The translations under genes and the position numbers were made by a program. From the NCBI GenBank assembly GCA_030549835.1, contig JAUQQR010000008.1:1-46531 (forward strand): DNA of 46,531 nt. Direction: 5' to 3'. Position 1 is the first letter of the stretch. Each line of letters opens with the position of its first letter. Positions 1-9,469 of the stretch are shown piece by piece. The stretch is from Thermoproteota archaeon. GTDB taxonomy: Archaea; Thermoproteota; Thermoprotei_A; Sulfolobales; Acidilobaceae. The notes below the pieces were generated by a model, which ran no database searches, was not told the DNA's origin, and worked only from the letters and a program-made list of their open reading frames with translations.

Positions 1-1
1 T

Positions 2-424
2 AACTGTGATAACTGTATACTAACCAAAACTCCAAGTATGGTTATGATAAAAACATCTATGATAACCTCTATAGGTGTTATTCACGAGTTACTACACTTA
101 GATAAAAATCTAGATAGGGGTAAAGCAGATGAGTGGGTAATCCTCACCTCTGGGGGAATAGAGGAGGTAATGAAATACTTACTAACTCAGAAAGAGCAAG
201 AAGCAGTATATAAAGCGTATATGAAAGGCTACTATGATATTCCTAGGGCCCTCGGATTAGAGGAGTTAGCAGTAGAAATGAATATTAGTGTATCAACATT
301 AAATGAAATACTTAGAAGTGCTGAGAAGAAGATTATGGATGCTTTTATGAAGCATGATATGCCACACTTAATACTCAAAAATATACTACAAAAGATAGGA
401 GCGCATGTAGCTTACAGCTCTTAA
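2..424 (+). CDS. HTH_10 (bacterioopsin-activator-like) regulator, 5' end outside window
   Basis: C-terminal part of a predicted DNA-binding regulator. The frame is open to the left edge of the window, so the true start is not visible; the first in-frame ATG is at 38. The segment beginning LTQKEQEAVYKAYMKGYYD, followed by LEELAVEMNISVSTLNEILR, has the order and spacing of the HTH_10 domain found in archaeal bacterioopsin-activator-like proteins. A CDNC motif lies just upstream of the first ATG in the same frame, which supports a longer protein. No ligand domain is visible, so the target is unknown. It converges on hyuB with 12 bases between stops. Confidence 0.75.
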   Translation, partial: NCDNCILTKTPSMVMIKTSMITSIGVIHELLHLDKNLDRGKADEWVILTSGGIEEVMKYLLTQKEQEAVYKAYMKGYYDIPRALGLEELAVEMNISVSTLNEILRSAEKKIMDAFMKHDMPHLILKNILQKIGAHVAYSS

Positions 425-436
425 ACAATACAACTA

Positions 437-1990
437 CTATTGCCCCCATCCCCCTCCTCCTGGTGTCTCTATTACGACTTCGTCTCCGGGGTTTAAGTCT
501 ACTGTAAATTTGCTAGGCTTCTCTTCTATTCTACCATCTATTCTATTAATTACTACTCTTCCTGGTTTTCCTTGCTCTCCACCTCTTAGCCCATATGGTC
601 CTCTCTTAAATCTATCCGCGAGTATTGATAGTCTTGCTGGTTTTAGTACTTTAAATGCTCTTATTATTCCATCTCCTCCCCTATATAATCCTTTCCCTCC
701 ACTACCATTTCTTATCATGTATGTAGTATATATTATTGGGTAGTTTCTCTCAGCTACTTCTATTGGGGTATTCAGAGTATTAGTCATATTGACGTGTACA
801 CCACTGACACCATTCTTTCCAGGTCTTCCACCAGTTCCTCCTCCAATAGTCTCATAGTAGGCCCAGTAGCCTCTCTCATTATCATAACCTCCAATCATAA
901 CGTTCATCATAGTCCCAGAGCCTGCTGCAGGGATCCTATCAGGGACTAGTTCTGCTAAAGCTCTTAAAACTACATCGGCTATCCTCTGACTAGTCTCAAC
1001 ATTACCACCAGCTACTGGAGCTGGCTTAACTGGGTTTACTATAGTACCTTCTGGAGCATTAACTTCAATTACACTATAGAATCCTTCATTAACTGGTACA
1101 TCAGAGCTCATAGCAACTCTTATTGCATATGATGTAGCTGCAAATGTAACCCCATAAACTGCATTTAGAGGAGCATCTACCTGCCTAGAGGATCCAGTAT
1201 AGTCAGCTCTTATACCATCATCTCTAACCTCTACTAATACTCTAATAGTGATATCTTCATCATTTAACTCAATATAATCTTCTGCCTTAGAGTATCCTTT
1301 CCTCCAGTCTCTTAGATTGAGGAGTGCTAGGCTTCTACCATAATCTATAGCCTTAGACCACCCCATAATAACCTCTTCTAAACCATACTTATCTATGAGC
1401 TCTAAAACTCTCTTAGCTCCCATCCTATTAGCTGCTAGTTGTGCATTTAAATCTCCAAGAGTTACCTTAGGGGTTTTACTATTCTCTACTATAAGCCTCA
1501 TAATATCATTGTCTACTCTACCTCTCTTTACCATCTTAACAGGAGGAACTATTAATCCCTCCTCATATATAGTTCTAGCATTTGGATTCATACTACCTGG
1601 CATAGGGCCTCCTACATCAACCTGATGAGCTTTATTGACTACGTATGCTATAATTTCCCCCTTATAGTAGACTGGAGCTAAAACCATAACATCGTTTAAA
1701 TGTGTTCCAGATATATAGGGGTCATTAAGAATAATCATATCTCCTTCTTCAAGGCTAACATTATTATCCTTAAGCCACTTTAGGACATTTGAAACTCCAA
1801 CTCTAAATGATCCTAGATGTACTGGTATATGCTCTGCTTGGGCTACTATAAGCCCTCTAGAGTCTAGGACTGCACAGCTATGATCCATTCTCTCCTTAAT
1901 ATTAGGTGAGAATGCTGATCTCTTAAGAGCTACACCCATCTCCTCAGCTATGAATACTGAGGCCTTATATATAATCTCCCATGAGACCAT
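437..1990 (-). CDS. hyuB: Hydantoinase B / oxoprolinase beta-type subunit
   Basis: Second subunit of an ATP-dependent hydantoinase/5-oxoprolinase/acetone-carboxylase-type enzyme, probably cytosolic. The protein of about 517 residues shows the HyuB family pattern: [21 protein letters not shown] near the N-terminus, [13 protein letters not shown], and a Gly-rich end ([15 protein letters not shown]). ATG at 1990 was chosen because GAGGTG lies 6-7 bases upstream; an in-frame GTG at 1999 would overlap hyuA by 4 bases. It follows hyuA with almost no gap, so the two are co-transcribed. The actual substrate (hydantoin, 5-oxoproline or other) cannot be read from sequence alone. Confidence 0.9.
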   Translation of the reverse strand: MVSWEIIYKASVFIAEEMGVALKRSAFSPNIKERMDHSCAVLDSRGLIVAQAEHIPVHLGSFRVGVSNVLKWLKDNNVSLEEGDMIILNDPYISGTHLNDVMVLAPVYYKGEIIAYVVNKAHQVDVGGPMPGSMNPNARTIYEEGLIVPPVKMVKRGRVDNDIMRLIVENSKTPKVTLGDLNAQLAANRMGAKRVLELIDKYGLEEVIMGWSKAIDYGRSLALLNLRDWRKGYSKAEDYIELNDEDITIRVLVEVRDDGIRADYTGSSRQVDAPLNAVYGVTFAATSYAIRVAMSSDVPVNEGFYSVIEVNAPEGTIVNPVKPAPVAGGNVETSQRIADVVLRALAELVPDRIPAAGSGTMMNVMIGGYDNERGYWAYYETIGGGTGGRPGKNGVSGVHVNMTNTLNTPIEVAERNYPIIYTTYMIRNGSGGKGLYRGGDGIIRAFKVLKPARLSILADRFKRGPYGLRGGEQGKPGRVVINRIDGRIEEKPSKFTVDLNPGDEVVIETPGGGGWGQ

Positions 1991-1995
1991 AGTTT

Positions 1996-3960
1996 TCACC
2001 TCTCAATTCTAAGCTCTCCAAGCTCCCCAACAGTAAGCCTCCACTCATCTAATAGTACAGTTGTTGAGTCATACTCCTCAATCAGTGCTGGGCCCTCTAC
2101 TACAGCACCTACTGGCAAATCCTCCCTCCAGTATACAGGTACTTCTACCATCTCATCGTGGATATACGTAAGCCTACTACTCTTAGCTTTAAACTCTTTA
2201 GGACGCTTTGGAGGCTCTATTCTAGGCTTAACTCTCGTAACTACCGCGAATACTCTAGCTACTACAACCTCTATATCTCTATTTAGGGTGAACCCAAATA
2301 TTGATAGATGTTTATCCTCGAAAGCTCTCCTAACATCATCTATTATAGCAGGCCTACCTACTGGGATTGTAAGCTCCCAGCCTTGACCTTCATATCTGAC
2401 GTCAGCATATCTAACATAGTAATCTACTCTTCCAATCTTCTTAGCTAGCTCAGCCTCAAGGGTGCGGTAAGTATCCTCTAGGTTAGTGGGGAAGGCGGTT
2501 CTAGCCTCAAACCTCCAATCGGCCATTAGTAAGCCTAGAGCACTAAAAACACCTGGATGAGGTGGTATTATTACCTTTCTAATATTTAGCTCTTCAGCAA
2601 TATCTAGGGCGTGCTGAGGCCCAGCACCTCCAAATGCCATGAGGGTGAATCTCTCAGGATCTAAGCCTCTTTCTACAGTAACAAGTCTTATAGCTCTAGC
2701 CATTTCAAGATTAGCCAAGCTTATAGCCTCCCTAGAGACCTCATATGGGTCTCCAAGCTTAGATAACGCTTTAATAGATGCTTCTCTATCAAGCCTCATA
2801 GATCCTCCTAGGAGATATTCTCCAAGTCTACCGAGTACTAGGTTAGCATCTGTTAATGTAGGCTTAACACCACCTCTACCATAACATACGGGGCCTGGAT
2901 CAGCTCCAGCACTAATAGGCCCTACTCTAAGAGCTCCAGCCTCATCTCTCCATATTATTGTACCACCACCAGCTGAAACCTCAGCTAAATCAATGAATGG
3001 GAATCTAACAGGATATCCTGAACCCTTAACTATTCTACCATGATGTGATTCTCCTCCAACCTCATACTCACTTGTAATCTCAAACTCGAGGTCTACAATA
3101 GTTCCAGCTTTAGCTGTTGTACCACCCATATCAAAGCTTATTATATTAGGTTCTCTAAGTATTTTAGCTAGCTCAGCTGATGCTACAACACCGGCTGCAG
3201 GCCCACTCTCAATGAATTGAACAGGTCTATCAATAACCTCATTAGCATCTACTAGACCACCAGAGCTAGACATTAAATGAAGTCTCTTAATACCAATACT
3301 CTTAAGTCTATCGCTAAGCCTACTAATATACCTAGATACTAGTGGTGCTAGCGTAGCATTAACTACAGTTGTAGAGAACCTCTCATACTCTCTAGGCTCA
3401 GGAACTACACGATGAGATAATGATACAAAGCTTACAGCCTTACCTAGTATACTACTAGCTATAAACTCATGGATAGGATTTATATATGAGTGGAGGAAAG
3501 CTATAGCAATACTCTCAACATTAAGCTCTCTGAGCTTCAAACTTAAAGCTTCAACCTCCTCAATATTCAGAGGCTTCACAATATTACCCTTATAATCTAC
3601 TCTCTCGTCAACCTCAAACCTTAAATCCCTAGGTACTAGAGGCCTAGGCTTATCAAAGAAGGGATCATATAGCCTAGGCCTATTCTGCCTACCAATCTCA
3701 ATAATATCACGGAAACCTCTAGTAGTAATAAGTGCAACCCTAGGAAGATCTAAGCCAACCTGACCTCTCAAAGCATTAGTAGCAATAGTAGATGCATGAA
3801 TAACCTCCTCAACGTCTCCAATAAGCTTTAAACCATTAATAATAGCAATCTCCGGACTCCTAGGTGTTGAGAGAACTTTAAAGTACCCTAGAGACCCGTC
3901 ACTCTTAACATATATAAAATCTGTAAAAGTCCCACCAACATCTATAGCAACAATACTCAA
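1996..3960 (-). CDS. hyuA: Hydantoinase A / oxoprolinase alpha-type subunit
   Basis: ATP-binding subunit that pairs with HyuB. It has the actin-like ATPase signature [12 protein letters not shown] at the N-terminus, the SSSGGLVD loop, [24 protein letters not shown] and [15 protein letters not shown], all typical of HyuA. Length (about 654 aa) fits the family. TTG at 3960 is preferred because GGGTGGT lies 5 bases upstream; a GTG at 3969 sits inside that ribosome binding site. It is the first gene of the hyuAB operon and is divergent from the transporter genes at 4024-5789, suggesting import and breakdown of one substrate. Confidence 0.9.
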   Translation of the reverse strand: MSIVAIDVGGTFTDFIYVKSDGSLGYFKVLSTPRSPEIAIINGLKLIGDVEEVIHASTIATNALRGQVGLDLPRVALITTRGFRDIIEIGRQNRPRLYDPFFDKPRPLVPRDLRFEVDERVDYKGNIVKPLNIEEVEALSLKLRELNVESIAIAFLHSYINPIHEFIASSILGKAVSFVSLSHRVVPEPREYERFSTTVVNATLAPLVSRYISRLSDRLKSIGIKRLHLMSSSGGLVDANEVIDRPVQFIESGPAAGVVASAELAKILREPNIISFDMGGTTAKAGTIVDLEFEITSEYEVGGESHHGRIVKGSGYPVRFPFIDLAEVSAGGGTIIWRDEAGALRVGPISAGADPGPVCYGRGGVKPTLTDANLVLGRLGEYLLGGSMRLDREASIKALSKLGDPYEVSREAISLANLEMARAIRLVTVERGLDPERFTLMAFGGAGPQHALDIAEELNIRKVIIPPHPGVFSALGLLMADWRFEARTAFPTNLEDTYRTLEAELAKKIGRVDYYVRYADVRYEGQGWELTIPVGRPAIIDDVRRAFEDKHLSIFGFTLNRDIEVVVARVFAVVTRVKPRIEPPKRPKEFKAKSSRLTYIHDEMVEVPVYWREDLPVGAVVEGPALIEEYDSTTVLLDEWRLTVGELGELRIER

Positions 3961-3983
3961 TAATACCACCCAACTCTAGCATC

Positions 3984-3999
3984 TACTTAAGAGCTTAAG
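3984..3999. promoter_or_regulatory. Divergent TATA region between hyuA and symporter genes
   Basis: A tandem CTTAAG-spacer-CTTAAG motif lies in the 54-63 bp divergent gap. Being nearly palindromic it can serve as a TATA-like element for both directions. Its right half is centred about 27 bases upstream of ATG 4024, the spacing expected for a leaderless archaeal transcript. This is inferred from spacing only. Confidence 0.45.
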
Positions 4000-4023
4000 A
4001 GTAGAGAGCAGTAAAATTTATTA

Positions 4024-4284
4024 ATGCTCAACCGTTACTATATGCTTGAAAGGTGGTGTGCGCTGAGCATAGAAGAAGAACTTAAAGTAAGCTTTAAGAA
4101 CCCTCTATCTATAGTCCTCACATTGATAGCTGTAGTAGCATATTTACTTCTACTCGCTGTATATCAGTTTAATAGACCTGACCCTACAATACTCGGAATG
4201 AGTGCTCCTTTAGTCTATGCGTTCACTTTATGGATTATAATAGTTATTGTCATAATAGTAGCAGCGGCTAGAGTATGGGGGTGA
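4024..4284 (+). CDS. Small two-helix membrane protein, likely symporter partner
   Basis: 86-residue protein with a polar N-terminus and two hydrophobic segments (about residues 29-48 and 62-84) separated by a short loop containing NRPDPT. Small membrane proteins of this build often precede sodium:solute symporter genes, and this one ends 5 bases before such a gene, so it is probably an accessory subunit (inference). Start is uncertain: ATG 4024 fits a leaderless transcript from the upstream TATA-like motif; ATG 4042 is possible; AGGTGG at 4051-4056 stands 6 bases before an in-frame CTG at 4063, which would give a protein beginning M-S-I-E-E-E-L. Confidence 0.75.
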   Translation: MLNRYYMLERWCALSIEEELKVSFKNPLSIVLTLIAVVAYLLLLAVYQFNRPDPTILGMSAPLVYAFTLWIIIVIVIIVAAARVWG

Positions 4285-4289
4285 AATAG

Positions 4290-5789
4290 TTGGTTGAGGC
4301 GTGGCAAGTAGTTACTACTATTCTCTTCCTCTACTTAATATTTATGATAATCATAGGCTATTATTCAACTAAGATCTTAAGAAAATCTCTAGAAGACTTC
4401 TATCTCCTAAGTAGGAGGGCTGGATTATTAGTTCTCTTCTTAGCAACAGCATCCACCTACCATAGTGCTTTCGCATTCCTCACTAGTGTTGCTGTCTTTG
4501 CTACTGCTGGAGTAACATTCTGGATCGGGTCATTTGCTTGGACTACTCTTGCCGGTATAGTGGGTTACCTTATTGGGAAGAGAGTATACATTTTAGGTAA
4601 GAGTAGGGGCTATATATCGCCATCAGATCTCCTAGCTGATAGATATAATAGTGAGCTTCTTAGAGTTATAACAGCTATAGTATGGGCAATATTCGTAATA
4701 GGATATATTACTGTTCAAGCTATAGGTTTAGGAATAATAATCAGTATTGGGAGCGGTGGTAGAATATCCTATGAGATTGGCTCATTAATATTAGTGTTAG
4801 CAGCAGCACTGTATGTAGCTATTGGAGGCCTCAGAGCAGCATACTGGACTGATGTAGCTCAAGGTATATGGATGTACCTTGGAGTATGGCTTGCAGGTTT
4901 AATAATAGTATATAAGTTCTTCCCAGGAATCACTGACTTATTTGTAGCAGTAAGAGAAGTTAATCCGAAACTCTTAACATTGAATTGGCATTGGCAGCTA
5001 CTAGTCGGGAACATTATAGTTTTCGGAGTTGGAGTTATGATCCTACCGCATTTGTGGATTAAGTTTTATGCTGCAAGAGATACATATACACTTAAATGGT
5101 CTTCGGCTCTAACAGCTCTCTACCTCAGCAGCTTCTATATACCAGCAATGCTTATAGGCTTAACAGCTGCAGTATTAAATGCTAAAGGTGTACCCGGAAT
5201 TCTCGAGCCTGGTTTTATAAGTGCACTTACTAAAGCCTACGGCTCTGCTGATGCTGTTATGGCCTACATGATATACACCCTCACACACCCAGTAATAGCC
5301 GGACTCTTACTTGCAGGTGCAGCAGCAGCAGCTATGAGCACTCTAGATAGCTTTATAGGATCAATATCAATGATATTAACAAGAGATGTGTACCAGAAAA
5401 TTAACCCTAAGGCTAGTGAATCCTCCTTAGTCCTAATCTCGAGAATACTAATAATACTATTTGCATTAATAGGCTGGGCTCTAGCAGTTCAGAGGCCAGG
5501 CTTAATATTCGATATAGTAGCTATAGCTGCAGGAGGAGGCCTCCAGGTTCTACCAGCCCTACTACAAGCAGTAATACCAACTAAGAGGCAGTGGATAAAT
5601 AAGTATGGAGCAATTGCTGGCTTAGTAGTAGGAGCTCTCATAGTGTTAATGTTCACAGTTCAAACAGCAAAGTACTTTGGAATACCGTCAGCATGGGCTA
5701 GGCCAGCTGGAGAAATCTCACTATATGCTCTTATAATAAACTTCATAGTAGCAGTAATAGTATCTCAAATAACTAAGAGATCTTCTTAA
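4290..5789 (+). CDS. Sodium:solute symporter (SSS family)
   Basis: Integral membrane transporter of about 499 residues with roughly 13 hydrophobic segments. Family features include the N-terminal DFYLLSRRAG segment, ATASTYHSAFAFL in the first helices, and the Ala-rich GAAAAAMSTLDSFIGSISMILTRDVY segment (broken here: GAAAAAMSTLDS then FIGSIS) that matches the conserved SSS region near helix 8. TTG at 4290 is preceded by GGGGGTGA with good spacing. Placement opposite hyuAB and directly after a small membrane protein suggests Na+-driven uptake of a hydantoin, allantoin or similar amide compound, although the substrate is not deducible from sequence. Confidence 0.9.
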   Translation: MVEAWQVVTTILFLYLIFMIIIGYYSTKILRKSLEDFYLLSRRAGLLVLFLATASTYHSAFAFLTSVAVFATAGVTFWIGSFAWTTLAGIVGYLIGKRVYILGKSRGYISPSDLLADRYNSELLRVITAIVWAIFVIGYITVQAIGLGIIISIGSGGRISYEIGSLILVLAAALYVAIGGLRAAYWTDVAQGIWMYLGVWLAGLIIVYKFFPGITDLFVAVREVNPKLLTLNWHWQLLVGNIIVFGVGVMILPHLWIKFYAARDTYTLKWSSALTALYLSSFYIPAMLIGLTAAVLNAKGVPGILEPGFISALTKAYGSADAVMAYMIYTLTHPVIAGLLLAGAAAAAMSTLDSFIGSISMILTRDVYQKINPKASESSLVLISRILIILFALIGWALAVQRPGLIFDIVAIAAGGGLQVLPALLQAVIPTKRQWINKYGAIAGLVVGALIVLMFTVQTAKYFGIPSAWARPAGEISLYALIINFIVAVIVSQITKRSS

Positions 5790-5873
5790 CATATATTATT
5801 CTAATCTAAATTTTTCCTCCATATTAGAGTTATATTTAAGCTTTTGATTGCTTAGTATGCATGGATTACGTTC

Positions 5874-6754
5874 ATGGAGTATGCTATAGCTTACCTTATA
5901 GCTACCTCGACAGGATTATTTTTTTGGTTTACATGATTTTACTAAAAGGATAGCTAGTTATGGTTATCAGAGATCTAGTAACATAGTCTTTCTATCTTTA
6001 CTAGCAGGGTTTCCCGTTATGTTAGCTTTCACTTTAACTGTAGGCTTTAAGATTGGAGGGTTAAATATTATGCTATTATATGCTTTAGCAGGTGTTGTGA
6101 ACTTTCCTCTAGGTAGAGCTTCAATGTATAAGTCTATAAGTAGGGTAGGTGCAGGTTTAGCTAGTCTGCTACTATCAACTAGTATAGTTTATAATATATA
6201 ATATGTTTATAGGGGTATTAATGGGTGAGAATTTAGGGACTTTCCAGATTCTAGGCTCACTACTTATACTAGCTTCAGTAGCTATAGCTGTTGGAAGTAA
6301 TAGTGGTTATAACAGGTTAGATCCTACAGGTATAATCATGGGGCTCATAGCAGGACTCCTAATAGCACTCTCTATAGCTATAGCTCGTTTAGCAAATATT
6401 ATGGGTGGAGACCCAGTATCAGGAGCATTTATAGCGTACACTTCGGGGCTTTTAGTTGAAGCTCTTATCACAATCTTAAGAGGTAATATATCTTATTCAC
6501 TAAGAGAAACACATAAAAGGTATTTAGGTTCGGTTTTTATTGCCGGAGTTCTTGCAGCTTTAGGTCAAATAGCTAGATATATAGCTTTAGCTACTCTTGG
6601 AGTTAGTATTGTTACACCTCTCCAAAATATTAGACCCGTTATAGCTAGTATAGTATCGGGAACATTTAGTAAGTATACTGGAGAATCTCTAGCAATTAAG
6701 CTACTAATCTCTGGTATATTAGCGTTTACTGGGGGTATATTAATTTATCTTTAA
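5874..6754 (+). pseudogene. DMT/EamA-family transporter, two frameshifts
   Basis: Fragments in three successive frames read as one drug/metabolite transporter. Frame 1 starts at ATG 5874 (MEYAIAYLIATSTGLFF); removing one T from the T7 run at 5919-5925 continues into GLHDFTKRIASYGY and on to VGAGLASLLLSTSIVYNI, which stops at 6199-6201; a second +1 shift in the TATAATATATAATATG stretch continues as FIGVLMGENLGTFQILGSL to the end at 6754. Together they make about 290 residues with about ten hydrophobic segments and the internal duplication expected of EamA proteins. Either a decaying gene or two sequencing errors in low-complexity DNA. A TATA-like TATATTTAAG lies at 5831-5840. Confidence 0.75.
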
Positions 6755-6829
6755 TATTACTTGAAACTCTATTTTGTAGTATAGACTATTATATTTAAAG
6801 CTAAAATCTTAGTTTAGGCTGATGAGACA

Positions 6830-8674
6830 TTATGGTTTTCTTAATCCCTCCTCTACTATCTTTTTCAGCTTTAATAGTGTTGTTAGGTAATTTTTATCTC
6901 CTGCTTGATATTTTATCTCTGCTATTTCCTTTAATGTTAATATTTCATCTTTTGATATTATGTCTGAGAATTCTGATATTAGTTTTTGTGCGTGATCTGG
7001 TGGTACATCTGTGTAGATTATATCGCCTTCATCTACATGTCTTCCTATTAGTATTCTCCCTTGTATTGATATTGCAATGCTTAATCCTACCCTAGCTTCA
7101 CTTAGACTTTTATCTCTATCTCTTAATGCCATTATTTTTCCAAGATGTCTACCATTTGAATCCATTAGTGGGTAGCCTGGTTTAATTATCCCACTTAAGA
7201 CTTCTACACCTACTATAGCTGGATCACTCCTTCTAAATATATAGCCTGGTAGTATTCTAATCTTCCCAGGCCTTACTAGCAGTTCTAAAGCTTTAATTCT
7301 CTCAGCTTCCTTCTCACGTTTAATCCATTCCTCATATTCTTCTAGTAGCTTGTATATTATATTACTTTGTATTATCTTAACATTACTTTTAGATGCCTCC
7401 TCTTCTGCTTCAGGTAATATTTTAACGTTGAATGCTAGAATTACTCCTAAATACTTATCTAGTTTAGCTGTTATTGAAGCATCTATAACATCACTTCTAC
7501 TAACTGGTCCCACATCAGCTACTCTTACTGGGATCTTCTTTCTATTTAAAGCTTCTACTATAGCCTCTAATGTTCCTAGAGTATCTGCTTTAATAACTAC
7601 ACCTATATTCTCAGTTCTTACAATTATACTCTTAACTTCTTCTCTAACAATCTCTACCATCTTCTCTAAATCGCTATCACTTTGTATAATATAGATTGGT
7701 GATCCTGCTAGAGCATCTTCTAATCCTTGAGCCGCTATTCTGACTCCGGCTGCAGCTACAACCTCATTTACACTTATAAACCTAGTTTCTCTGGCTCTAA
7801 TTTCTTCTAGTGGTCTAGGCATTAAGAGGCTTCTAACACTTGTAATTATAGGTCCACTCTTACCAGCTAAGACTATTCTATCTCCAACTCTAAGTATACC
7901 ATCATATATTATAGCATCTATTACACTACCTAGTCCATGCTGTTCTTTAACTTCTAAGACTACCCCTTTAGCAGGGCCTTCAACATATTTAAGTCTTTCA
8001 CTCATATATCTTTGTGTAAGACCAGCTATTATAGCTAAAAGCTCGGGTATGCCTTCGCCAGTTCTAGCAGATACTGGGACTATTGCTACGTATTTCGTGA
8101 AATCTTTTATTCTAGTGAAGAGCTCTGAGGAAATCCCCCTCTCGTATAATTTACCTATAATATCGTATACTTTATCCTCTAGTATCCTCTTAACATTCTC
8201 ATCCTGCTTTTGTAGGCTAACTATGAATGGTGCGTCTGGCTGAGGTTTCCACCCGTGTATCCTATCTATCTTATTAGCTGCTATGGCGAACGGCGTCCTC
8301 CTAGACTTTAATAGTTCTAAGGCTTCATATGTCTGAGGTTGAGGTCCTTCAAGGATATCTATTACTAGGATAGCGAAGTCAGCTACACTACCACCACGTC
8401 TCCTAAGATTAGAGAATAGCTCATGGCCTGGAGTATCTATGAATAGTAGACCTGGAATAGTTAACTTTACTGGGATAATCTTCTTAAGTGGTGAGGCTAT
8501 AGTTTCAATTACATCTGCTGGTACAATACTAGCGCCAATATGTTGAGTCATTCCACCAAATTCTTTAGTCGCTATAGCAGTCTTCCTAATCTTATCTAGT
8601 AGCGTAGTCTTACCGTGATCTACGTGTCCTAAGACTACCACTATAGGCTGTCTTAGCTTCCCAGCTACGCTCAA
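6830..8674 (-). CDS. infB: Translation initiation factor aIF5B (IF-2 homologue)
   Basis: GTPase that promotes initiator-tRNA accommodation and ribosomal subunit joining. The G domain is at the N-terminus with G1 GHVDHGKTT, G3 DTPGHE, G4 NKID and a SARTGEG G5-like motif; the following beta-barrel and C-terminal domains bring it to 614 residues, the usual archaeal aIF5B length. Start is TTG 8674, preceded by GGGGGAG. It is transcribed away from the S6e-aIF2gamma operon with a gap of under 90 bases, so two of the initiation GTPases are divergent neighbours. Confidence 0.95.
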   Translation of the reverse strand: MSVAGKLRQPIVVVLGHVDHGKTTLLDKIRKTAIATKEFGGMTQHIGASIVPADVIETIASPLKKIIPVKLTIPGLLFIDTPGHELFSNLRRRGGSVADFAILVIDILEGPQPQTYEALELLKSRRTPFAIAANKIDRIHGWKPQPDAPFIVSLQKQDENVKRILEDKVYDIIGKLYERGISSELFTRIKDFTKYVAIVPVSARTGEGIPELLAIIAGLTQRYMSERLKYVEGPAKGVVLEVKEQHGLGSVIDAIIYDGILRVGDRIVLAGKSGPIITSVRSLLMPRPLEEIRARETRFISVNEVVAAAGVRIAAQGLEDALAGSPIYIIQSDSDLEKMVEIVREEVKSIIVRTENIGVVIKADTLGTLEAIVEALNRKKIPVRVADVGPVSRSDVIDASITAKLDKYLGVILAFNVKILPEAEEEASKSNVKIIQSNIIYKLLEEYEEWIKREKEAERIKALELLVRPGKIRILPGYIFRRSDPAIVGVEVLSGIIKPGYPLMDSNGRHLGKIMALRDRDKSLSEARVGLSIAISIQGRILIGRHVDEGDIIYTDVPPDHAQKLISEFSDIISKDEILTLKEIAEIKYQAGDKNYLTTLLKLKKIVEEGLRKP

Positions 8675-8760
8675 ATCTCCCCCCTATAAGTAGTTTAGTA
8701 GAGAGAAGTAAATAGCTAATAGGGTTTGACAATAGTTGTCTAGTGGAGGAGACTTATAGG

Positions 8761-9456
8761 TTGGCTAGTAAAGAGAGACCCCCATTAAGAGTAGTTATAT
8801 CAGACCCTAAAGCTAAGGGCGAGTCTGTTAAGGTTAAGGTTAAGGGAGTAGACGATATATCGTATAGCGATACAATGAGGAAGACTAAAGAACAAGATAG
8901 GAGTGAGCTACCAATAGCTAAGGTTAATAGTAAGCTAGCAGATACCCTCAAGCTACAAGAGGTAGGCGTTATGACGTTAAGATTTAGAATAGAAGGTAAG
9001 AAGATAAAGATCCCGTTCCAGGTTAAGATTGATAATAGTGTACCTGAAGGTGAAGTCTGGGTTAGTAGTAGCCTACTAGCTGAGGCTATAGGCTCAACGG
9101 AGGCTGAGGCCGAGGCTTTCAGGGCAATGTCATGGCAGATTTCTGTAGATGAGAGTATAGCTGTGAGATTAGCCGGATTAGAGGTAGGAGATTATATTGA
9201 TGGTAGCCTACTAGGACTTAAGGGATTAAGACTTAAGATTGTTGGAGGCTCAGACGCTACAGGTATACCTATGCATCCAGGTGTTCCAGGCACTGGTAGG
9301 TGGGAAATTCTACTCTCCGGCCCTCCAGGCTTTCACCCTAAGAGGAGAGGTGAGAGAGCTAGGAAGAGTGTAAGAGGGAGGATGATCCCAGATCCTAGAG
9401 TTGAGAGGCGTAAGACAGCACTAGCACAATTAAACTTAGTTATTGCCTACGAGTAG
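8761..9456 (+). CDS. rps6e: 30S ribosomal protein S6e
   Basis: Small-subunit ribosomal protein. Two parts are visible: an N-terminal region of about 100 residues (ASKERPPLRVVISDPKAKGE then basic stretches) and an S6e core with GLEVGDYIDGSLLGLKG, GGSDATGIPMHPGVPG and PPGFHPKRRGERARKSVRG. TTG 8761 is chosen because GGAGGA sits about 10 bases upstream; GTG 8743 would place the start inside that site. At about 231 residues it is longer than many archaeal S6e proteins owing to the extra middle segment of repeated basic/acidic residues. First gene of the S6e-aIF2gamma-PIN cluster. Confidence 0.9.
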   Translation: MASKERPPLRVVISDPKAKGESVKVKVKGVDDISYSDTMRKTKEQDRSELPIAKVNSKLADTLKLQEVGVMTLRFRIEGKKIKIPFQVKIDNSVPEGEVWVSSSLLAEAIGSTEAEAEAFRAMSWQISVDESIAVRLAGLEVGDYIDGSLLGLKGLRLKIVGGSDATGIPMHPGVPGTGRWEILLSGPPGFHPKRRGERARKSVRGRMIPDPRVERRKTALAQLNLVIAYE

Positions 9457-9469
9457 GAGGGCCTCACTT

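Noticed and set aside
6832-8243. Plus-strand ORFs inside the aIF5B gene
   Set aside because: Antisense shadows of a fully conserved protein; hydrophobic composition comes from the complement of charged codons.
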